A DNA stretch of 64,000 bases from Undibacterium sp. KW1. GTDB taxonomy: Bacteria > Pseudomonadota > Gammaproteobacteria > Burkholderiales > Burkholderiaceae_D. The position numbers were made by a program, and so were the translations under genes. This document shows, piece after piece, positions 33,002 to 42,466 of the stretch; the stretch's first letter is position 1; every line of letters begins with the position of its first letter. The stretch is taken from positions 1,240,001-1,304,000 of the forward strand of contig NZ_AP018439.1 in NCBI RefSeq assembly GCF_009937955.1. Reading direction: 5' to 3'. The notes beneath the pieces are model-generated. The model was not told the DNA's origin and ran no database searches. It saw nothing but the letters and a program-made list of their open reading frames with translations.

Positions 33002-34285
33002 ATGTCGAATCAGGAAACTTCTAATCATCTCATCAAGACGCAGGTAGAAAATGAACCTAATTTCAAACGTCGCAGTTTCTTGCAAACTGCCGCACTGGCA
33101 AGCGGGGCAGGCATCATGGGCTTGAGTACTGGTGGGGTATGGGCTGCGGGATCAGACAAGCCAGAAAAAGAAGAAGTGCACATAGGCTTCATCCCTCTGA
33201 CGGATTGCGCTTCGGTGGTGATGGCATCGGTGCTGGGTTTTGACAAAAAGTACGGTATCAAGATTATCCCGAGCAAAGAATCTTCCTGGGCCAGCGTGCG
33301 TGACAAACTCGTCAATGGCGAACTCGATGCTGCCCATGTTTTATATGGTTTGATCTATGGTGTACAGCTTGGGGTAGGCGGGAATAAAAAAGACATGGCC
33401 GTGCTGATGACGCTGAACAATAACGGCCAGGCCATTACCTTGTCGAAGAAGCTGGCAGAGAAAGGCGCTGTAGATGGCGCGGGTCTGGCCAAGCTCATGC
33501 AAAGCGACAAGCGCGAATATACTTTCGCCCAGACTTTCCCTACCGGCACCCATGCGATGTGGTTGTATTACTGGCTGGCAGCACATGGTATCAACCCCAT
33601 GAAAGATGCCAAGGTGATAACCGTGCCACCACCGCAAATGGTGGCAAATATGCGGGTCGGTAATATGGATGGTTATTGCGTAGGTGAACCCTGGAATCAC
33701 AGGGCAATTGCCGACGGCATAGGCATTACGGCCACAACGACACAGGACATCTGGAAAGATCATCCAGAAAAAGTTTTGGGTACCACTTCTGAATTCGTAC
33801 AGAAATATCCAAACACGGCGCGGGCAGTTGTCGCCGCTATTCTCGATGCCAGCCGCTGGATAGACGCGTCCTTGTCCAACAAGACCAAGATGGCAGAAAC
33901 CATTGCCGACAAATCCTATGTAAACACCTCGGTCGATGTCATCAATCAGCGCATTCTGGGACGCTATCAAAATGGTCTGGGCAAGACCTGGGACGACCCT
34001 AACTACATGAAATTTTTTAATGACGGTGCGGTGAATTTCCCTTACCTGTCTGATGGTATGTGGTTCCTGACCCAGCACAAGCGCTGGGGTTTATTGAAGG
34101 CGGATCCCGATTACCTTGCGGTGGCAAAAGCGGTTAATCGCATCGACATCTACAAGGACGCCGCGACCATGGCCAAGGTATCCGTACCAAAAGACCCTAT
34201 GCGCAGCAGCAAGTTCATGGACGGTACGGTCTGGGATGGCAAGAACCCGGCTGCCTATGCAGCTTCTTTCAAAATCAAGGCTTGA
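33002..34285 (+). CDS. nrtA: Nitrate ABC transporter substrate-binding protein NrtA
   Basis: A 427-residue periplasmic binding protein of the NrtA/CmpA family. The twin-arginine signal FKRRSFLQTAAL points to Tat export. The mature domain begins with VHIGFIPLTDCASVVMA and continues with GELDAAHVLYG, TFPTGTHAMWLYYWLAAHGI and MDGYCVGEPWNHRAI, the ligand-binding pattern for nitrate or related oxyanions. GGAG lies 7 bp before the ATG. It is first in nrtA-nrtB-nrtC and is controlled by the leader upstream. The Tat signal distinguishes it from the cytoplasmic sensor NasS. Confidence 0.93.
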   Translation: MSNQETSNHLIKTQVENEPNFKRRSFLQTAALASGAGIMGLSTGGVWAAGSDKPEKEEVHIGFIPLTDCASVVMASVLGFDKKYGIKIIPSKESSWASVRDKLVNGELDAAHVLYGLIYGVQLGVGGNKKDMAVLMTLNNNGQAITLSKKLAEKGAVDGAGLAKLMQSDKREYTFAQTFPTGTHAMWLYYWLAAHGINPMKDAKVITVPPPQMVANMRVGNMDGYCVGEPWNHRAIADGIGITATTTQDIWKDHPEKVLGTTSEFVQKYPNTARAVVAAILDASRWIDASLSNKTKMAETIADKSYVNTSVDVINQRILGRYQNGLGKTWDDPNYMKFFNDGAVNFPYLSDGMWFLTQHKRWGLLKADPDYLAVAKAVNRIDIYKDAATMAKVSVPKDPMRSSKFMDGTVWDGKNPAAYAASFKIKA

Positions 34286-34294
34286 GGATTCGTC

Positions 34295-35194
34295 ATGAAT
34301 ACCCTGGTACATGGTGTAATGCCCGCAACAGACGATGCCGCCAGCGCTGCAACGACAACGAAGGAAGTAAACGTGGTCAAGGAAATCAAACCTAAAAAAG
34401 AAAAAAAGCCACGTTCGTTCCGGCCTTTTTTCCTGAGTGTGTTGCCGCCTTTGTTTGGTGTCGGCATGCTGATATTGATCTGGGAAATCATCGCAATCAA
34501 GAACACGACTTTTCCTTCGCCATGGGTGACTTTGCAGGAAGCTATCAAGGTATTCTCTGACCCCTTTTATCAAAAAGGGCCAAATGACCAGGGTATAGGC
34601 TGGAATATTTTTGCTTCGCTCAAGCGGGTCGCAGTTGGCTTTGGCCTGGCTGCAGCGGCAGGTATACCGTTGGGGTTTTTAATAGGTCGTTTCAAGTTCC
34701 TGTCCGGCATGTTTAATCCCATCATCAGCCTTTTGAAACCAGTCTCGCCGCTGGCCTGGCTGCCCATAGGTTTGCTGGTATTCAAGTCGGCCCATCCGGC
34801 GGCGATCTGGTCTATTTTTATTTGTTCAATCTGGCCCATGATCATCAATACTGCAATCGGTGTGCAGCGCGTTCCACAAGATTATATGAATGTCGCCCGC
34901 GTACTGAATTTGTCTGAATGGAAAATCATCACGCGCATTCTCCTGCCCTCGGTGCTGCCCTATATGCTGACCGGCGTCAGGCTGGCGATAGGCACGGCAT
35001 GGCTGGTTATCGTTGCGGCAGAAATGCTGACCGGTGGTGTAGGCATAGGCTTCTGGGTCTGGGACGAATGGAATAATCTGAACGTACCACACATCATCAT
35101 TGCCATTGTCGTCATCGGCATGGTGGGGCTGATACTTGAGCAAATCCTGGTGGCGATAGCACGCGCCTTTACTTATGAAGATGTGGGGACATGA
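34295..35194 (+). CDS. nrtB: Nitrate ABC transporter permease NrtB
   Basis: A 299-residue inner-membrane permease. About 45 mostly charged cytoplasmic residues ([11 protein letters not shown]) precede the first of about six hydrophobic segments. The BPD transport signature appears as [19 protein letters not shown] with the usual conserved spacing before [19 protein letters not shown]. It starts 9 bp after nrtA and overlaps nrtC by 4 bp. Confidence 0.93.
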   Translation: MNTLVHGVMPATDDAASAATTTKEVNVVKEIKPKKEKKPRSFRPFFLSVLPPLFGVGMLILIWEIIAIKNTTFPSPWVTLQEAIKVFSDPFYQKGPNDQGIGWNIFASLKRVAVGFGLAAAAGIPLGFLIGRFKFLSGMFNPIISLLKPVSPLAWLPIGLLVFKSAHPAAIWSIFICSIWPMIINTAIGVQRVPQDYMNVARVLNLSEWKIITRILLPSVLPYMLTGVRLAIGTAWLVIVAAEMLTGGVGIGFWVWDEWNNLNVPHIIIAIVVIGMVGLILEQILVAIARAFTYEDVGT

Positions 35195-36009
35195 TCATGA
35201 ATGAAATCGACAACAAGTACATAGAGATCAATCAGGTAGAAATGGTCTTCAATACCAAAAAAGGCAGTTTTCATGCACTGCGCGATATCAATCTGAATGT
35301 CAAGAAGGGCGAGTTCATTACCCTGATTGGTCACTCTGGTTGCGGAAAATCGACGCTGCTGAATCTGATTGCTGGCCTGACTAATGCCAGCTCCGGCACC
35401 TTGCTGTGCGCACACAGGGAAATTTCTGGACCATCACCAGAACGCGGCGTGGTATTCCAGAATCATTCTTTATTACCCTGGCTGACCTGCTATGAGAATG
35501 TCTTCCTGGCGGTGGAGCGGGTATTTGGCGCAACCGAGAATGGGACGAAACTGCAAAAGCGCACCATGCAAGCCCTGTCACTGGTGGGTCTCACGCATGC
35601 CGAGAAAAAACGCCCGAATGAAATTTCCGGCGGCATGAAGCAGCGTGTAGGCATAGCCCGGGCGCTGGCGATAGAACCAAAAGTCTTGCTCATGGACGAG
35701 CCCTTCGGTGCTCTTGATGCCCTCACGCGGGCTCATCTGCAAGATGGGTTGCTAAAGATCGTCGCCAAGACGCAATCCACCGTGGTTATGGTGACGCATG
35801 ATGTGGATGAGGCGGTTTTACTGTCAGACCGCATCGTCATGCTGACCAATGGCCCGGCAGCGACTATAGGTGAAATCTTGAAAGTCGATCTGGACAGGCC
35901 ACGTGACCGCGTGGCACTCGCGCAAAACCCACAATATGCAGCTTACCGTACTCAAGTACTGGAGTTTTTGTATCACCGCCAATCACATCCTGTGCATGAT
36001 GCTGCCTGA
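35191..36009 (+). CDS. nrtC: Nitrate ABC transporter ATP-binding protein NrtC/NasD type
   Basis: A 272-residue ATPase that powers NrtB. Walker A is GHSGCGKST, the Q-loop is [10 protein letters not shown], the signature is [14 protein letters not shown], Walker B is [12 protein letters not shown] and the switch His is in VTHDVDEA. It is the short form without the extra binding-protein domain found in cyanobacterial NrtC. No nitrate or nitrite reductase gene follows; the operon ends at a terminator. Confidence 0.92.
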   Translation: MIMNEIDNKYIEINQVEMVFNTKKGSFHALRDINLNVKKGEFITLIGHSGCGKSTLLNLIAGLTNASSGTLLCAHREISGPSPERGVVFQNHSLLPWLTCYENVFLAVERVFGATENGTKLQKRTMQALSLVGLTHAEKKRPNEISGGMKQRVGIARALAIEPKVLLMDEPFGALDALTRAHLQDGLLKIVAKTQSTVVMVTHDVDEAVLLSDRIVMLTNGPAATIGEILKVDLDRPRDRVALAQNPQYAAYRTQVLEFLYHRQSHPVHDAA

Positions 36010-36091
36010 ACTTGCCTGAATGGAGTATTTGCTGGGAGCGGTGGTTTTTAGTTTCTATAAAACGACCCGCATGCAGAAACTCCGCCATCGC

Positions 36092-36128
36092 CGCCATTTC
36101 ATTGTTTTCTGGCAATGAAATGGCGTTT
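36092..36128 (+). terminator. Terminator of nrtABC
   Basis: CGCCATTTCATTG (36092-36104) pairs perfectly with CAATGAAATGGCG (36113-36125) around an 8-nt loop, followed by TTT and a T-rich stretch. Confidence 0.85.
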
Positions 36129-36130
36129 CC

Positions 36131-36475
36131 GTATTTTATTTGTAGTTCATGAATAAATTATCTAAATGCAATGTTTGGAATGTTTTGTCCTCTAAAGAAC
36201 TGCAATATGAAATATAAGTATCCGTTCAATTCACCAAATGAAAAATAGTTTTCATTTTTAATGCGGCTAATTGTGACAATATGTGCGGAAATCAATTAAA
36301 TCTATGAGAGAATGCCTAATTGTTTTGGAAACATTTTTTTACAGATTCATAGGGGTTTGTTGATGTGAATGTGGTCAGGGATACCTCAGGGCAAATAATT
36401 GTTTTGCCGCAAGAGTGCAGGTATTTTTTCCATGAATGCGCAACAGGTTCTGGCTTTTTATATTGATTGCATGAC
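36131..36475. other. AT-rich region upstream of the GGDEF-EAL gene
   Basis: About 345 bp with no gene. It contains AAATGAAAA-ATAG-TTTTCATTT (36236-36257), a perfect 9-bp dyad that may be an operator or hairpin. Nothing else stands out. Confidence 0.5.
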
Positions 36476-38776
36476 ATGTTTCGCTGGCTTTTTCTTAATG
36501 AAAGTGCATTAACGCCTGCCGAGCACGCTGCATGGAAATTAAGTGCACTACGTATCATTTTGATGTCCGGCTTTTTGCTGGAGGCGGCAGTAGCGATTCA
36601 CAGTTCCCTGGACGCAATCGCAGTTGGTGCTTATCAGGTGCTGTGGGTGGTTGGCTTTTTCTATGCGGTGCTGGCATTGGGCTTGTACTATTCATCCCGT
36701 CATCTGCGCGCCGGTGCCGCTATACTCATAGGCACGGTATATGCGTCTGCATTCGCCATTGTTTGTCTCGTCAATCAGTTCGAAATAGCCAAGTTTGGCT
36801 ATATCTTCATCTACACCACCCCGATTATTGCCAGGCTGTTCTTTGGTACCCGGCTCGCCTTGGGTCTCATGGCATTCAATGTATTGCCTTTTCTTTTACT
36901 GTTGCTGAACCGTCCCCTGTTCAATGTGCCAGGTTTTGATGTGATGCTGCCTGCCAGCAATACCTATATACAGTCTCTGTTATTCCTGTTCTTTAATACC
37001 TGCGTACCCTTGGCGGTGTTCAGGGTTTTGCACGAACTCGACGTATCAGCATTGCGCTATCGCCAGGCTAGTGCAGCGCTGGAAGTAAGCCATGCGCAAT
37101 ATGAAGAAGTATTCCAGAACGCCGGCACGGCTTTGCTGTTGACTGACGCGAGTGGGCAAATCCTGCAGGCGAATCAGCTAGCCAATAATTTGCTTGGACG
37201 AGAGGCAGATGATGATGGCGACCGCGCCTTGTTTGGCTGGTTGTCGCTGGATAACAGTGTGCGCTTGAAAAGCCCGAACGCCGAAGAATCAGAAAACATG
37301 CGCATGTCGGCTTACCGCACGCGTGATGGCAAGCTGGTTGCACTGGAAAATATTTCTCAGACTTCTACCGATCACTACATCGTTGCCTTGCGCGATGTTT
37401 CTGGCCTGCATTCCATGCATCACGCATTGCAGCTCAGCCTGCAGCGTGAAGATTACCTGAGTCGTCATGATGCCCTGACCAATCTCCCCAACCGTGACAT
37501 GTTGCGCAGCCACCTGCAAGGCGTGCTTGGGAATAATGATGAAACCAAAGTCACTGCCCTGGTATCTTTCCGGCTGAACAGCATACGTCATGCCAACCAG
37601 CAGTTTGGTGCTCATACTGGTGATATCCTGCTGCGCCGTTTTGCCGAAGAGTTATCACGTGCCTTGCCCAAGAATTGTTTTTGTGCACGCCTGCGCAGTA
37701 TCGTGTTTTCATTCGTCGTTGAGAATTCGCGCACCCCAGGTGAAATCATCAAGCTGGTAGAAAAAGTCAGGAATAATTTACCCAAAGAGCTGGAAATCAA
37801 TGGTGAGAATTTACTGATACAGTTCTCTGCCGGTATCGCCCTGGTCAGGCCAGAAGATGTTGATCCCGATGACCTGATACGCCGTAGCGAAGTGGCGCTC
37901 GATACTGCCCGCCGCTCCAGTGACCAGAGTGTCACCTTGTTCGATGAAGAAGATGCCCTGCAGATACGCCGCAGTGTCGAGATTGAAGTTGGTATCGTCA
38001 ATGGTCTCAAGCAGGATGAATTCCGTCTGGTATATCAACCCAAGGTCGATAAGCATGGCAAGATCGCAGGCCTGGAAGCCTTGCTGCGCTGGGAATCACC
38101 CAGCCTGGGTAATGTCGCCCCGGCAGAATTTATTCCGATTGCCGAACGTGCCGGCCTGATACGCCTGATCAGCAACTATGTCATGAACCAGGTGTGTTGC
38201 CAGGTCAGGGACTGGCTTAACCGCTTTGCTGATTGTCCCGTGATTGCGCTGAATTTGTCAGCGACAGATATCGCCCGCAATGACTTGTTGCAACTGATAG
38301 ACAGTTGTTGCAACCGCTACGATATCGCCCCTTCCTATATCGAATTTGAGATTACCGAGACCGGCTTGATCGCGAATGAAGCCCTGACCATCCACCATCT
38401 TGATGAACTCAAGGCACGCGGTTTCAATATTGCGATTGATGATTTTGGTACTGGCTATTCATCGCTGTCCAAGCTCAGCCATTTCCCGGCACAGAGTGTC
38501 AAGATTGACCGTTCCTTCGTTGCCCAGATAGGCAATAACAAGAAGAGCGAAATGATCATCAAGGCGATTATCTCACTGGCCAATATTCTGTCCTGTCACA
38601 CGGTTGCCGAGGGTGTGGAAAACGAAGAGCAGGAACGATTCCTCAAAGAGATAGGCTGCGATTATTTCCAGGGATATTATTATTACAGGCCACTCGAAGT
38701 CTCGGCACTGGAATTACTGTTGACCGAAATGCCAGCAAAAGAAGCAGCGCCATCTTATAAATTCAAACTTGCCTGA
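36476..38776 (+). CDS. Membrane PAS-GGDEF-EAL protein with degenerate GGDEF
   Basis: About 766 residues. The N-terminal 190 residues hold about six transmembrane helices (a MASE-like sensor). A PAS-like part follows (YEEVFQNAGTALLLTDASGQ), then a GGDEF fold starting at DALTNLPNRDML. The signature expected near residue 404 reads RLRSIVFSF instead of RxGGDEF, so cyclase activity should be lost. The EAL domain is intact: GLEALLRWESP, FIPIAERAGLI, EITETGLI, IDDFGTGYSSLSKL and EGVENEEQ. The protein is therefore likely a c-di-GMP phosphodiesterase. I chose the ATG of MFRWLF; a TTG three codons earlier is possible. Confidence 0.88.
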   Translation: MFRWLFLNESALTPAEHAAWKLSALRIILMSGFLLEAAVAIHSSLDAIAVGAYQVLWVVGFFYAVLALGLYYSSRHLRAGAAILIGTVYASAFAIVCLVNQFEIAKFGYIFIYTTPIIARLFFGTRLALGLMAFNVLPFLLLLLNRPLFNVPGFDVMLPASNTYIQSLLFLFFNTCVPLAVFRVLHELDVSALRYRQASAALEVSHAQYEEVFQNAGTALLLTDASGQILQANQLANNLLGREADDDGDRALFGWLSLDNSVRLKSPNAEESENMRMSAYRTRDGKLVALENISQTSTDHYIVALRDVSGLHSMHHALQLSLQREDYLSRHDALTNLPNRDMLRSHLQGVLGNNDETKVTALVSFRLNSIRHANQQFGAHTGDILLRRFAEELSRALPKNCFCARLRSIVFSFVVENSRTPGEIIKLVEKVRNNLPKELEINGENLLIQFSAGIALVRPEDVDPDDLIRRSEVALDTARRSSDQSVTLFDEEDALQIRRSVEIEVGIVNGLKQDEFRLVYQPKVDKHGKIAGLEALLRWESPSLGNVAPAEFIPIAERAGLIRLISNYVMNQVCCQVRDWLNRFADCPVIALNLSATDIARNDLLQLIDSCCNRYDIAPSYIEFEITETGLIANEALTIHHLDELKARGFNIAIDDFGTGYSSLSKLSHFPAQSVKIDRSFVAQIGNNKKSEMIIKAIISLANILSCHTVAEGVENEEQERFLKEIGCDYFQGYYYYRPLEVSALELLLTEMPAKEAAPSYKFKLA

Positions 38777-38955
38777 TATTCTTCATGTCATATTTCTCGC
38801 ATATGCATCAATGATTTGCGATGGAATGCGCATAAAAATTTGTGCATCTGCAGAATTACTCATCACATAAATTAACATTCGCTGTCAACGCCATCCACGA
38901 AATTGCGTTGGATAGTGTAGATTGATGCTTTGTGTGTGCTCATGTTCAAGCGCAG

Positions 38956-39039
38956 GTTTAACTTAATTCGTTTAACCTAATTCGCTTTACTTAATTCATT
39001 TAACAAATTTAGCGTAACTGAATTCGTTTTGCTTATTTC
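38956..39039. repeat. Six tandem 14-bp repeats upstream of prkA
   Basis: Six adjacent 14-mers without gaps: GTTTAACTTAATTC, GTTTAACCTAATTC, GCTTTACTTAATTC, ATTTAACAAATTTA, GCGTAACTGAATTC and GTTTTGCTTATTTC. The first three are nearly identical; later ones drift. The array ends about 50 bp before the likely promoter of the prkA operon. The region on either side (38777-39207) has no gene. A multi-site operator or a local slippage array are both possible. Confidence 0.8.
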
Positions 39040-39089
39040 CAACATTTTGCACAGAGTAACAATTTCGTCTGCACGTTTTGATAATTTCA

Positions 39090-39108
39090 ACTACACTAAA
39101 GTTGTAGT
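39090..39108 (+). promoter_or_regulatory. Possible sigma-S-type -10 element and dyad
   Basis: CTACACTAAA (39091-39100) resembles the extended -10 of stationary-phase promoters, and ACTACA (39090-39095) with TGTAGT (39103-39108) forms a dyad over it. No convincing -35 is visible. A stress-type promoter suits prkA-yeaH-ycgB, whose homologues are RpoS-dependent in enterobacteria. Confidence 0.35.
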
Positions 39109-39207
39109 GTGCTGGCTGGCAATTGATTTGATGTGATCAGTTTGATTTGAATTGCCACCAGACCGGTTCGGTATTTGCAAGTTTTCTGCTTATCCATGGA
39201 GGTCGGG

Positions 39208-41130
39208 ATGAATATCTTTGACAACTACACCGCGCGGTATGAACGTACTCGTGAAGAAGAGTATTCCATGCAGGAATACCTGGATCTTTGTAAAAAGGAC
39301 AGGCTGGTATATGCCAGCGCTTCAGAGCGCATGCTGGCTGCCATCGGTGAGCCTGAGCTGGTTGATACCCGGCATGACTCGCGGCTCTCACGCATCTTCT
39401 CAAATAAAGTCATCAAGATCTATCCTGCCTTCCGTGAATTTTACGGCATGGAAGAAGTCATAGAACAAGTCGTTTCCTATTTCCGCCATGCTGCGCAAGG
39501 TCTGGAAGAGCGCAAGCAAATTTTGTATCTGCTGGGTCCTGTCGGTGGCGGTAAATCGTCCATCGCCGAAAGGCTGAAATCGCTGATGGAGAAGATCCCC
39601 TTCTATTGCATCAAGGGCTCACCCGTCAATGAATCACCTCTCGGTTTGTTCAACGAAGATGAAGACGGGATTTTGCTCGAAGAAGATTTTGGTATTCCTC
39701 GCCGTTACCTGAAAAATATACCCAGCCCATGGGCGGTCAAGCGCCTGCATGAGTTCAATGGTGATATCAACCAGTTCCGTGTGGTCAAACGCTACCCCTC
39801 GGTATTGAAGCAGATTGCAGTTTCCAAAACTGAACCAGGTGACGAAAACAATCAGGATATTTCTTCTCTTGTAGGCAAGGTCGATATCCGCAAGCTCGAA
39901 GAATATGCACAGGATGATCCTGATGCCTACAGTTATTCAGGTGGTCTGTGCCTGGCGAATCAGGGCTTGATGGAATTCGTGGAAATGTTCAAGGCGCCTA
40001 TCAAGGTCTTGCATCCCTTACTGACTGCTACCCAAGAAGGTAATTTCAAGGGTACAGAGGGCTTTGGTGCAATACCGTTTGAAGGCATCATTCTGGCTCA
40101 CTCAAATGAGTCAGAATGGAAAACCTTCAAGAACAATAAGAATAATGAAGCCTTCCTTGACCGTATTTACATCGTCAAAGTACCGTATTGCCTGCGCGTC
40201 AATGATGAAATAAAAATTTACGAAAAACTGGTGCGCACTTCTTCACTGGCAGCCGCACCATGTGCTCCTGGCACACTGAAAATGATGGCGCAATTTGCCG
40301 TGCTGTCACGACTGAAGGAACCTGAGAATTCCAGCATCTTCAGCAAGATGCAGGTCTATGACGGTGAGAACCTCAAGGATACTGATCCCAAGGCCAAGTC
40401 ACGGCAGGAATATGCTGATTATGCCGGTGTCGATGAGGGCATGAATGGTCTGTCAACACGCTTCGCCTTCAAGATTCTGTCCAAGGTGTTTAACTTCGAT
40501 AATACCGAAGTGGCGGCCAACCCCGTGCATCTGCTATATGTGCTGGAGCAGCAAATAGAACGCGAGCAATTTGCGCCAGAGATTGAGCAAAAATATGTAT
40601 CGTACATCAAGGAATATCTGGCGCAACGTTATGCGGAATTCATAGGCAAGGAAATTCAGACGGCCTATCTGGAAAGTTATTCCGAATATGGCCAGAACAT
40701 CTTTGACCGCTATGTGACCTTTGCCGATTTCTGGATACAGGATCAGGAATTCCGCGATCCCGATACCGGTGAGAGTTTTGACCGCGATGCTCTGAACAAT
40801 GAACTGGAAAAAATAGAAAAACCGGCAGGTATTTCCAACCCTAAAGACTTCCGCAACGAGATCGTCAATTTCGTGTTGAGGGCGAGGGCGCAGAATGCAG
40901 GTAAAAATCCAGCCTGGACCAGTTATGAAAAACTGCGTACGGTCATCGAGAAAAAAATGTTCTCGAATACAGAAGAATTATTGCCTGTTATTTCCTTCAA
41001 CGCCAAAGCCAGTGCCGACGATTCGAACAAGCACCAGGAATTTGTTGAACGCATGGTCGCCAAAGGCTACACCGCCAAGCAGGTGCGCCTGTTATGCGAA
41101 TGGTATCTGCGGGTAAGGAAATCTTCTTGA
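39208..41130 (+). CDS. prkA: PrkA-type AAA+ serine protein kinase (YeaG)
   Basis: A 640-residue cytoplasmic protein. The start MNIFDNY follows GGAGGTCGGG. The N-terminal AAA domain has Walker A LLGPVGGGKSSIAERL near residue 110; the C-terminal part is the PrkA domain. YeaG homologues respond to nutrient stress and stationary phase. It is first of the conserved trio prkA-yeaH-ycgB, which is preserved here in the usual order. A tandem 14-bp array lies upstream. Confidence 0.95.
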   Translation: MNIFDNYTARYERTREEEYSMQEYLDLCKKDRLVYASASERMLAAIGEPELVDTRHDSRLSRIFSNKVIKIYPAFREFYGMEEVIEQVVSYFRHAAQGLEERKQILYLLGPVGGGKSSIAERLKSLMEKIPFYCIKGSPVNESPLGLFNEDEDGILLEEDFGIPRRYLKNIPSPWAVKRLHEFNGDINQFRVVKRYPSVLKQIAVSKTEPGDENNQDISSLVGKVDIRKLEEYAQDDPDAYSYSGGLCLANQGLMEFVEMFKAPIKVLHPLLTATQEGNFKGTEGFGAIPFEGIILAHSNESEWKTFKNNKNNEAFLDRIYIVKVPYCLRVNDEIKIYEKLVRTSSLAAAPCAPGTLKMMAQFAVLSRLKEPENSSIFSKMQVYDGENLKDTDPKAKSRQEYADYAGVDEGMNGLSTRFAFKILSKVFNFDNTEVAANPVHLLYVLEQQIEREQFAPEIEQKYVSYIKEYLAQRYAEFIGKEIQTAYLESYSEYGQNIFDRYVTFADFWIQDQEFRDPDTGESFDRDALNNELEKIEKPAGISNPKDFRNEIVNFVLRARAQNAGKNPAWTSYEKLRTVIEKKMFSNTEELLPVISFNAKASADDSNKHQEFVERMVAKGYTAKQVRLLCEWYLRVRKSS

Positions 41131-41186
41131 TCGCAGCATAGATAGAAGAGTGAAACAGGAAATTTCAGGGCAAACGGGAGAGCATT

Positions 41187-42458
41187 TTGGTTCATCTGAT
41201 TGACCGACGTGTCCAGGGCAAAAACAAGTCTGCCCCGAATCGCGAACGTTTTTTGCGTCGCTATAAAGGGCAGATCAAGGATGCTGTCGCCCGAGCAGTT
41301 AAAGGTCGCTCTATCACTGATATAGAGAGTGGTGAACGCATTTCCATCCCCGTCAAGGATGTCAGTGAACCAACTTTTGGTCATGCCCATGGTGGTGTCT
41401 GGGAAGGCGTGCAGCCAGGTAATGAGCAATACCAGCGCGGTGACCAGGTAGCCAGGCCCAAAGGTGGTAGTGGTGGTTCCGGCAAAGGACAGGGTGGCAA
41501 TAGTGAAGACCCCAGCGAAGATGATTTTGTTTTTCAGTTGTCGCGCGAAGAGTTCATGAATTACTTCTTCGAAGATCTGGAATTGCCAAATATGGTCAAG
41601 ACCCAGCTGACTTCGACGACCGATTTCAAGAGCCAGCGTGCAGGTTATAAAACTTCAGGTACGGCGTCCAGCCTGCATGTGCTGCGCTCTTTGCGCGGTG
41701 CCATGGGAAGGCGCATAGCGGTGGGTGGCAAGTCTGCCCGCAGACTCAAAGATGCAGAGCAAGAAATGACAGTCTTGCTGGAAGTGGGTGTGGACCCAAA
41801 AGATCCGCACTTCGTCGCACTCAAGCAGGAGATACATCATCTGCGTACCCGTTTGCTGGCCATCCCTTTTCTTGATCCATTTGACCTGCGCTACAGCAAC
41901 CGCGTCAAGGTACCCAAACCAGCCAGCCAGTGCGTGATGTTTTGCCTGCTGGATGTATCCGGCTCCATGGATGAGCAAAAAAAAGATACGGCAAAACGCT
42001 TCTTTATTTTGCTGTACCTGTTCCTGACACGTGCCTATGAAAAAATAGAAGTCGTCTTCATACGTCATCACACAACGGCGCTGGAAGTGGATGAAGATGC
42101 TTTTTTCCATTCGCGTGAATCGGGTGGTACCATCGTTTCTTCAGCCCTGAACCTGCTCTCGCAAATTGTGCGTGAACGTTATGCCGCATCTGACTGGAAT
42201 GTGTATGTGGCCCAGGCCTCGGATGGTGATAACTGGGACAATGATTCTGCCACCTGCAAGCAATTGCTCCTCAATAGCATCATGCCCCTGGTGCAATATT
42301 ACGCTTATGTAGAAATTACCGATGGTCAGCCGCAAAATCTGTGGCTGGAATATGAAAAAGTGGCCGAGCAAAGTGCACACTTTGCGATGCAAAAAATAGA
42401 AACACCGGCGGATATTTATCCGGTTTTTCGGGAACTGTTCAAGAAGCAGCCGAAATGA
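41187..42458 (+). CDS. yeaH: YeaH/UPF0229 (DUF444) protein
   Basis: A 423-residue cytoplasmic protein with a von Willebrand A-like C-terminal half: FCLLDVSGSMDEQKKDTAKR carries the metal-site DxSxS motif. The N-terminus IDRRVQGKNKSAPNRERFLR is the family's opening. A Gly-rich linker (GGSGGSGKGQGG) lies near residue 95. The start appears to be TTG with CGGGAG upstream. It follows prkA and precedes ycgB; its product is thought to act with the kinase in stress adaptation. Confidence 0.93.
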   Translation: MVHLIDRRVQGKNKSAPNRERFLRRYKGQIKDAVARAVKGRSITDIESGERISIPVKDVSEPTFGHAHGGVWEGVQPGNEQYQRGDQVARPKGGSGGSGKGQGGNSEDPSEDDFVFQLSREEFMNYFFEDLELPNMVKTQLTSTTDFKSQRAGYKTSGTASSLHVLRSLRGAMGRRIAVGGKSARRLKDAEQEMTVLLEVGVDPKDPHFVALKQEIHHLRTRLLAIPFLDPFDLRYSNRVKVPKPASQCVMFCLLDVSGSMDEQKKDTAKRFFILLYLFLTRAYEKIEVVFIRHHTTALEVDEDAFFHSRESGGTIVSSALNLLSQIVRERYAASDWNVYVAQASDGDNWDNDSATCKQLLLNSIMPLVQYYAYVEITDGQPQNLWLEYEKVAEQSAHFAMQKIETPADIYPVFRELFKKQPK

Positions 42459-42466
42459 GGTAATCC

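Noticed and set aside
33002..34285. Calling this gene nasS, the nitrate sensor partner of NasT
   Set aside because: It has a clear twin-arginine signal peptide and is followed by permease and ATPase genes, which indicates the periplasmic binding protein NrtA.
38956..39039. A CRISPR array or replication iterons
   Set aside because: Repeats are only 14 bp and contiguous without spacers, and no cas or replication initiator gene is nearby.
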